Assembly (NCBI RefSeq): GCF_024166365.1
Contig: NC_064839.1
Coordinates: forward strand, 20,136,878 to 20,200,877
Reading direction: 5' to 3'
DNA: 64,000 nt
From: Elephas maximus indicus
Lineage: Eukaryota; Chordata; Mammalia; Proboscidea; Elephantidae
Shown: one piece after another, positions 60,349 to 64,000 of the stretch
How positions within the stretch are numbered: the first letter of the stretch is position 1
How the letters are laid out: each line of letters starts with the position of its first letter
The notes under the pieces: model-generated
Told to the model about the DNA's origin: nothing
The model's database searches: none
What the model saw: only the letters and a program-made list of their open reading frames with translations
Position numbers and translations under genes: made by a program

Positions 60349-61558
60349 ATGGCTGAATTTCTATCAGGCCAGTTTCAGAAGAGGACATGGAACCAGGGAT
60401 ATCATTGCTGATGTCAGATGGATCCTGGCTAAAAGCAGACAATACCAGAAGGATGTTTACCTGTGTTTTATTGACTGTGCAAAGGCATTCGACTGTGTGG
60501 ATCATAAAAAACTATGGATAACACTGTGAAGAACGGGAATTCCGAACACTTAATTGTGCTCATGAGGAACCTTTACATAGATCAAGAGGCAGTTGTTCGG
60601 ACAGAACAAGGGGATACTGGTTGGTTTAAAGTCAGGAAAGGTGTGCGTCAGGGCTGTATTCTTTCACCATACCTATTTAATCTGTATGCTGAGCAAATAA
60701 TCCGAGAAGCTGGACTATATGAAGAATGGGGCATCAGGATTGGAGGAAGACTCATTAACAACCTGTGTTATGCAGATGACACAACCCTGCTTGCTGAAGG
60801 TGAAGAGGACTTGAAGCACTTACTAATGAAGATCAACGACCACAGCCTTCAGTATGGATTGCACCTCAACATAAAGAAAACAAAAATCCTCACAACTAGA
60901 CCAAGGAGCAACACCATGACAAATGGAGAAAAGACTGAAGTTGTCAAGGATTTCATTTTACTTGGATCCACAATCAACAGCCATGGAAGCAGCAGTCAAG
61001 AAATCAAAAGACGCATTGCATTGGGCAAATCTGCTGCAAAGAACCTCTTCAAAGTGTTGAAGAGCAAAGATGTCACCCTGAAGACTAAGGTGCACCTAAC
61101 GCAAGGCATGGTATTTTCAATCACATCATATGCATGTGAAAGCTGGACAATGAATAAAGAAGACCGAAGAGTTGACACCTTTGAATTGTGGTGTTGGCGA
61201 AGAATATTGAATATACCACGGACTGCCAAAAGAACGAACAAATCTGTCTTGGAAGAAGTGCAGCCAGAATGCTCCTTAGAGGCAAGGATGGCGAGACTGT
61301 GTCTTACATACTTTGGACATGTTGTCAGGAGGGATGAGTCCCTGGAGAAGGACATCATGCTTGGCAGAGTACAGGGTCAGCGGAAAAGAGGAAGACCCTC
61401 AACAAGGTGGATTGACACAGTGGCTGTAACAATGGGCTCAAGCATAACAACGATTTTGAGGATGGTGCAGGCCTGGGCAGTGTTTTGTTCTGTTGTGCAC
61501 AGGGTCACTATGAGTCGGAACCGACTCGACGGCACCTAACAACAACACAACAACATTA
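60349..61558 (+). mobile_element. 5'-truncated RTE (BovB-like) LINE, best-preserved copy
   Basis: Begins in the RT palm (agtttcagaagaggacatgg at about 60373) and ends gacggcacctaacaacaaca. Flanks atatctactg (60339-60348) and atatctagtg (61560-61569) may be the target duplication. It lies antisense to RPGRIP1L. Confidence 0.9.
60514..61539 (+). pseudogene. RTE reverse transcriptase C-terminal ORF, 341 codons
   Basis: The longest open frame in the window. It carries VRQGCILSPYLFNLYAEQII and the catalytic LCYADDTTLL box. The first ten residues (MDNTVKNGNS) are out of frame: the natural frame upstream reads FIDCAKAFDCVDH, then meets a TGA at 60529-60531, and a 1-base deletion near 60542 shifts into the open frame. 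It therefore lacks the N-terminal endonuclease and is not an active element. The C-terminal RPSTRWIDTV region is intact. Confidence 0.9.
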
Positions 61559-61679
61559 GATATCTAGTGGATAAGAAATAGGCAGTAAGGAAAAAAAAAA
61601 AGTAAAAATCAGCAGCAAAGTTGAGAATAGAGGTATAAATATGACAGTGCCAACATACATAGATGCTTTTTAATGCCAC

Positions 61680-61858
61680 CAAAAAAAAAAAAAAAAAAAC
61701 AAAACCCCTCTGCTATCGAGTCAATTCTGACTCATAGTGACCCTACAGGACAGAGCAGAACTACCCCACAGGGTTTCCAAGGGGCACCTGGTGGATTTGA
61801 ACTACTGACTTTTTGATTAGCAGCTGTAGCGCTTAACCACTATGCCACCAGGGTTTCC
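61680..61858 (-). repeat. AfroSINE, antisense, with perfect 11-bp TSD and long A run
   Basis: Duplication tttaatgccac at 61669-61679 and 61859-61869. The tail complement is an A run of about 20. Confidence 0.96.
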
Positions 61859-62124
61859 TTTAATGCCACAGGACTGGATAAAATCTCTTATGTAGATATA
61901 GCTAAAGAGGAAGAGTCGTCTGAGGATTGACTGTTGAGGCACTTCAACATTTAGAGAATGGTCCAGGACAGTGAGAAGAAGGATAAATCAGGAGGAAAAC
62001 CAAGAAAAGAGGGAGCAAGTACTTAACTGTGTCAAATGCTACTGGGAGAACAGATGGGGACTGAGAATCAGCTGCTAGATATGGCAAAAGGAAAGTCATT
62101 GTGGCCTTAACAAGGGTGATTTAA

Positions 62125-62539
62125 AAAAAAATTTTTTATTATGCTTTAAGTGAAAGTGTACAAATCAAGTCAGTCTCTCATACAAAAATTTATATACACC
62201 TTGCTATATACTCCTATTGCTCTTCCTCTAATGAGACAGCACGCTCCTTCTCTCCACTCTCTATTTTCATGTCCATTTGGCCAGCTTCTGACCCCCTCTG
62301 CCGTCTCATCGACCCTCCAGACAGGAGCTGCCCACATTCTTTCATGTGTCTACTTGATCCAAGAAGCTCACTCTTCACCAATATCATTTTCTATCCCATA
62401 GTCCAGTCCAATCCCTGTCTGAGGAGTTGGCTTTGGGAATGGTTCCTGTCTTGGGCTACCACAAAGTCTGGGGACCGTGACCTCTGGGGTCCTTCTAGTC
62501 TCAGTCAGACCATTAAGTCTGGTCTTTTCACAATAATAG
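62125..62539 (-). mobile_element. 5'-truncated afrotherian L1 3' end, antisense
   Basis: ttttttattatgctttaagt start, the same family as 1076-1601. Flanks caagggtgatttaa (62111-62124) and caaggtggttttaa (62540-62553) suggest a decayed duplication. Confidence 0.85.
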
Positions 62540-62553
62540 CAAGGTGGTTTTAA

Positions 62554-62877
62554 TGAGGATAAAAGCTTGACAGAATGAGTTCAGGAAAGAAACAGTGTAA
62601 GGAACGGGAGACAATTTAAATAACTTTTCTGAGGTAAATGGGAGCAGAAGATTGGGACAAAAGCTGGGGAGAGACACAGGACAGTGGCTGAGGAGAGAGA
62701 TGGCACCAAGGGGTGGTTTAGATCAAAGTACCAAATTACAAAGCTAACATTTTAAAGGGAAAACACGCACTTTACTCACGCATTTCTATTTAAATCAGAG
62801 AGAGTACACTATACCAATATAATTTTAAATATTTGTTACAGAAAAAAAAAGTCATTATTTCAGTTTTTACTACTTAC
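62554..62877. other. RPGRIP1L intron next to exon B
   Basis: No recognised repeat or coding signal. Confidence 0.4.
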
Positions 62878-62961
62878 AGAACTCTGACGTGGCAACAGAT
62901 CCACAAAAGACACCTTCTTATCTACAGGTGTTATACGCCGTCGTGGTTTAGGTGTTGGAGC
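62878..62961 (-). CDS. RPGRIP1L: RPGRIP1L coding exon B: basic linker after C2
   Basis: An 84-bp exon of exactly 28 codons, phase 0 at both ends. It encodes a proline- and arginine-rich linker beginning [19 protein letters not shown] and ending PRQSS. Acceptor ttatcttag and donor gtaagt are both good. It joins exon A without a split codon, giving the STLV-V-APTPKP order expected of RPGRIP1L. The segment lies between the C2 domain and the C-terminal domain and is probably flexible. Being a multiple of three, it could in principle be skipped without a frameshift. Confidence 0.95.
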
Positions 62962-63089
62962 CTAAGATAAACCAATAGGTCAAACTGAGTATGATGACTA
63001 TGAAATTTTAAATAATGCATCAGCTATTTTTCTAGGGGGGAGGAGTATTTTCTAAATTTTACAGGGAACTGAAAGTCACTGTTACTTAC

Positions 63090-63280
63090 TACAACTAATG
63101 TACTAACAGAAGATGCTGGAGGTAGTCCTTGAACAACTTCTGGCTCTTCACTGAGAATGAAATTTCCTAAGTCTTCAGTTGTTACTGATCCACTTGGAGG
63201 AAGGTAGGCAAATTTCCATTTTAATACAACGTGGATGGTGCCTGCAGGATGTTTTTTATGATCTGTTAACTCAAATATTC
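63090..63280 (-). CDS. RPGRIP1L: RPGRIP1L coding exon A (first of nine in window): end of second C2 domain
   Basis: RPGRIP1L is a scaffold protein of the ciliary transition zone; its C2 region is known to bind nephrocystin-4. This 191-bp exon starts with two bases that finish a Gly codon split with an upstream exon outside the window, then encodes 63 residues including [20 protein letters not shown], the last strands of the second C2 domain and the start of the linker. The acceptor is tttgacag (bases 63281-63282 are the AG) and the donor is gtaagt after a complete Val codon. A competing GT three bases upstream (gtagta) is weaker. A 128-bp intron separates it from the next exon. I recognised the gene from the protein sequence; no frameshift or stop is present. 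Confidence 0.95.
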
Positions 63281-64000
63281 CTGTCAAATTAAAAAATAAT
63301 CTTAATTAATACCAGACTGAAGTTTTCTTACCATAAGAATTAAAGAGGAACAAAGACAACTGACCTCTCCTACCCCAACTTTTAAGATAATTTTGGCTTT
63401 TAGCCACAACTCAAATGACTAAGAGAATAAAATAAAGACAAAAGAATCTGTGATAGGTTCATCTCTCAAGCAGACTGCTTTCAGAAGTTAAGGCCTCAAA
63501 GGTAATACTGACTCAATGATGAGAAAATTAATTTATAAATATTTTAATTCACTGAAATTAAATTCAGAGATTATTCAGAATTCTTAGCCTCCCTTTAAGA
63601 CATTATTTCAGTTATAACTCAAGTATCAACCTTCATTTTGACTTTAATATTCTTGTAAGATACTTCTCTAAAGAAAAACACATTAAATTTCAAAATTTCA
63701 AATGATTTGTATATCTGAAGGAGTATTTATATTTCTGTATAATTCTATTATAATAAATATATTTTACTAGGATTGGTTAAATTACTCCAAATTCATAGTG
63801 GTATGGCAAAAGTTTTCATAAAATAAACTACTGAAAACACGCAGCAGTAACAAAAGCTATCACCTAGCTGAATTTACATTATTGAGTCACAAAATATAAT
63901 CACTGTACTAGATTTTTAGGTATAAACAATCCCTGACTAAAAAAATAACAGAAACCTATATGTCAAGTGTAACTTTTGCTTAGAAGTATCCTTTACTTGG
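63281..64000. other. RPGRIP1L upstream intron, right edge of window
   Basis: AT-rich; the exon that donates the first base of the split Gly codon of exon A was not found here and should lie beyond 64000. Confidence 0.5.

Noticed and set aside
60514..60543. ATG start for the 341-codon RTE frame
   Set aside because: The first ten codons are in the wrong frame relative to the RT; the ATG is accidental and caused by a 1-base deletion.
63300..63420. Possible upstream RPGRIP1L exon ending at a gtaag near 63325
   Set aside because: A donor-like word exists, but the preceding frame gives no family-like residues and the required phase is not convincing.

Overview
This is a vertebrate nuclear window, almost certainly from an afrotherian mammal and most likely an elephant-type (paenungulate) genome. 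The reasons are about 27 copies or pieces of the tRNA-derived AfroSINE, four or more copies of its partner RTE (BovB-like) LINE, L1 copies whose 3' UTR I recognise as the elephant/afrotherian type, and a standard set of older mammalian repeats (MIR, L2, MER5-type hAT, Tigger). There are no bacterial features, CRISPR arrays or functional RNA genes. The species call rests on repeat recognition, not on a search. The one protein-coding gene is RPGRIP1L (ciliary transition-zone protein, NPHP8/Fantom), on the minus strand. Nine consecutive exons are resolved to the base, running right to left from 63280 to 16925. They encode the last 375 residues: the end of the second C2 domain, an acidic linker, and the C-terminal RPGR-interacting (RID) domain. 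All frames join, every junction has GT/AG, and no disabling change was seen. The largest intron in the window (33311-56411, about 23.1 kb) holds most of the mobile elements. Layout: 1-3737 is antisense old L1 broken by a 17-bp-TSD L1 insertion, AfroSINEs and a solo LTR. 3738-12210 is one truncated L1 split by a complete ERVL-type provirus (3875-10497, 5-bp TSD gatgg, tRNA-Leu-like PBS, decayed gag-pro-RT-RNaseH-IN-dUTPase, no env recognised) and by an AfroSINE. 12211-16924 is mostly unique sequence downstream of RPGRIP1L, including its probable 3' UTR. 16925-63280 is RPGRIP1L. 63281-64000 is the next intron. No new gene system was found. The observations of most interest concern the biology of the repeats: AfroSINE bodies visibly built from both the 5' UTR and the 3' end of the resident RTE; an RTE copy with a 38-bp target-site duplication; a hAT-like element with terminal inverted repeats of about 115 bp; an unidentified 356-bp module carrying three related blocks in direct and inverted orientation; LTRs of one provirus that differ by one 60-bp tandem unit; and nested insertions that give a clear relative age order.
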